DNA from: Paracoccus tegillarcae
GTDB taxonomy: Bacteria > Pseudomonadota > Alphaproteobacteria > Rhodobacterales > Rhodobacteraceae
Assembly (NCBI RefSeq): GCF_002847305.1
Contig: NZ_CP025409.1
Span: 28,523-92,522, forward strand
DNA length: 64,000 nt
Direction: 5' to 3'
Part shown: piece by piece, positions 62,640 to 64,000 of the stretch
Position numbering within the stretch: position 1 is the stretch's first letter
Layout of the letters: each line of letters starts with the position of its first letter
Made by a program: the position numbers and the translations under genes
Notes under the pieces: model-generated
Seen by the model: only the letters and a program-made list of their open reading frames with translations
The model's database searches: none
What the model was told of the DNA's origin: nothing

Positions 62640-63527
62640 ATGCTCAACACACCGGATTTGTTGCGACTGATCACAACCGTTTTCATCGCGGTGACCTGCG
62701 TGGTCATTGGGGATACGGCGGGCAAACTGCTGACCGTCGGCGGCGTGGATCCCATCATCGTGGCCTGGTCGCGGTTCTTGCTGGCGGCGCTGATGCTTCT
62801 TCCCTTCAGCGGACTGACCAGTCGGGAGCTGCCGGCTTTGCTGAACTGGCGTGTCCTGTTGCGGGCGGCATGCATCGTTTGCGGCATTTGCAGCATCCTG
62901 ACCGCCCTGAGGAGCGAACCGATCGCCAATGTCTTCGGTGCCTTCTTCGTCGGCCCGTTGGTCTCCTATATCCTGGCGATCCTGTTCCTGGGCGAACGGC
63001 CATCGATGCAGAGAAGCCTCTTGCTGGCGACCGGATTTGCCGGCGTGATGCTGGTGGTGAAACCCGGTTTCGGCAGCTCTGTCGGCATGATTTTTGCCTT
63101 GGCGGCGGGCACATTCTACGGCGCGTATCTGGTGATGACCCGCACCCTGGCGGGAAGTTTCCGACCGCGATTTCTGCTGATCTCGCAACTGCTGATCGGA
63201 GCCGTCGTCCTGATGCCCTTTGGCCTGCGTTCTGATTTTCCCGTGCCGGACATGCCCTTGCTCGCGCTTCTTCTGATCAGCGCCGTCGGTTCGGCCGTCG
63301 GCAATTATTTACTGGTCATGGCCAGTCGGAAGGCCGAGGCCAGTCTGATCGCACCCTTGGTCTACAGCCAGTTGATTTCAGCGACGGGGCTGGGGATCGT
63401 CGTTTTTGGCGATTGGCCCGATCTCGTTTCACTGGCGGGTCTGCTGCTGATCGCCGTGTCCGGGCTGGGGTCGCTTCTGCTTCACCAACGCGCCGGCAAA
63501 GCTCGATTGGCAAAGATGGATGCTTAG
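62640..63527 (+). CDS. EamA/DMT-family transporter
   Basis: 295 aa from the ATG at 62640 behind GGAGAAG. About ten membrane helices in two EamA repeats: ITTVFIAVTCVVIGDTAGKL, WSRFLLAALMLLPFSGL, NVFGAFFVGPLVSYILAILF (repeat 1 end with LGERPSMQ), then MIFALAAGTFYGAYLVMTRT, LLALLLISAVGSAVGNYLLV and LAGLLLIAVSGLGSLLLHQR. Drug/metabolite exporter; substrate unknown. Confidence 0.93.
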   Translation: MLNTPDLLRLITTVFIAVTCVVIGDTAGKLLTVGGVDPIIVAWSRFLLAALMLLPFSGLTSRELPALLNWRVLLRAACIVCGICSILTALRSEPIANVFGAFFVGPLVSYILAILFLGERPSMQRSLLLATGFAGVMLVVKPGFGSSVGMIFALAAGTFYGAYLVMTRTLAGSFRPRFLLISQLLIGAVVLMPFGLRSDFPVPDMPLLALLLISAVGSAVGNYLLVMASRKAEASLIAPLVYSQLISATGLGIVVFGDWPDLVSLAGLLLIAVSGLGSLLLHQRAGKARLAKMDA

Positions 63528-63593
63528 CATTGCAGTTGCGCTTTAATCCGACATCTGAATCAATGGGATACCATGATTTGGATGAGGTCATGG

Positions 63594-63680
63594 ATGTCGG
63601 GATTGGCTGTCGAGGATACTCTGGAGCTTTGGGCTTCGTTGCTTCGGGACGTGACGTCGCGGATGCAGGTGCTGGACGCA
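63594..63680 (+). pseudogene. Possible N-terminal fragment of an IS701/IS4-type transposase
   Basis: MSGLAVEDTLELWASLLRDV followed by TSRMQVL resembles the start of IS701-family transposases (ETLELWASSLRDVKxRM). The similarity ends near 63678, where the homologue of the 56.4-kb gene begins on the other strand. A 5' remnant at a junction. Confidence 0.45.
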
Positions 63681-63689
63681 GCAGCGCGC

Positions 63690-64000
63690 CAGCAGCCGGT
63701 CCGTCCCCCTGCCCCACCCGATGGAGTCCGAGAAAATCCCGCAGATCGTCCAGGCGCCCCCTGCCCTGCAACCGCCCGACAGCCCATCGGGCCAGCGCCA
63801 GCGCCTCCAGATCGACCGAGGCCGGCGCCTCTGCCAGATCGCGGATCAGCACCTCCTGGGGGATGGGCTGGCCTGCGGCCCAGAGCATCGCCTCGACCTC
63901 GGTCAGGGCCAGCCGGGTGGATATGCCGGTTCGCAGGGCCTGGCCCAGACCGGAGAGCAGCCCGTCCAGCCGGCCGATGGCCAGGGCGGCCTCGGCCAGC
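63690..64000 (-). pseudogene. Partial second copy of the 56.4-kb HTH-type plasmid gene
   Basis: Reads in from the window edge on minus: LAEAALAIGRLDGLLSGLGQ, MLWAAGQPIPQEVLIRDLAE, LARWAVGRLQGRGRLDDLRD, FLGLHRVGQG. It is roughly 75-80% identical in DNA by eye to 57030-57330. After LHRVGQG the homology stops near 63690 and the frame runs into unrelated text, so the 3' half (including the HTH) is lost. The 5' end lies outside the window. Confidence 0.75.

Noticed and set aside
1..64000. tRNA, rRNA or known riboswitch
   Set aside because: Scanning by eye found no cloverleaf, rRNA or recognisable riboswitch core; short structured RNAs could still be missed.

Overview
The window is a GC-rich (roughly 60-65%) slice of a large conjugative plasmid from an alphaproteobacterium, most likely Rhodobacteraceae and plausibly Paracoccus. 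The evidence is a repABC-type RepC at the left edge followed by two 16-bp palindromic parS sites of the repABC consensus, a complete VirB/VirD4 type IV secretion system, a VirD2-like relaxase with VirC1/VirC2-like helpers, an alphaproteobacterial LexA box, and many small plasmid proteins of Rhodobacterales type. No tRNA, rRNA, CRISPR array or chromosomal housekeeping operon was seen.

Layout. 1-1.05 kb: end of repC and parS. 1.4-6.5 kb: DNA-processing module for transfer (virC2-virC1 on minus, a heptamer-periodic tract and oriT-candidate hairpins, then mobC-relaxase on plus). 6.5-10.2 kb: vapBC toxin-antitoxin pair, a second toxin-antitoxin-like pair and a PIN-like protein. 10.4-23.9 kb: virD4-virB operon read from 23.9 down to 10.4 kb (order virB1, B2, B3, B4, B7-like lipoprotein, SLT/VirB5-like fusion, virB5, unknown, B6, B8, B9, B10, B11, unknown, virD4). 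24-27.5 kb: AT-richer island with an alpha/beta hydrolase and an HTH-plus-multispanning membrane protein. 27.9-30.4 kb: a second, orphan RepC-like initiator between two secreted-protein genes. 30.6-33.8 kb: LexA-boxed SOS cassette (SRAP protein, small protein, Y-family polymerase) and a secreted nuclease.

33.8-53.9 kb is the most unusual part. Three accessory gene sets (ending in a SAM-binding methylase-like protein, containing a ParB-like protein, and containing ArdC antirestriction protein) are each preceded by a copy of the same roughly 350-380 bp hairpin-rich leader whose stems covary between copies. The first two sets also end in the same double hairpin terminator. Between them lie a vapBC pair, a DUF1173-like gene and a type III restriction-modification system. 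I propose these are early-expressed plasmid-establishment cassettes with a shared structured promoter or leader, possibly comparable to the single-strand promoters of F-type leading regions. That is an inference.

48-50 kb holds a serralysin-type metalloprotease and a lipoprotein; 54-56 kb a Hint/RTX protein. 56.4-64 kb is a mobile-element-rich zone: two diverged copies of one plasmid gene (the first broken at a G8 run, the second cut by the window edge) bracket an IS6-family element, an IS5/IS427-type element inserted in an IS21-type end, and a D-lactate module (truncated lactate permease, quinone-dependent D-lactate dehydrogenase, divergent GntR regulator) plus an EamA exporter.

Limits: everything was read by eye. 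Family names rest on motifs and remembered family features, not database searches.
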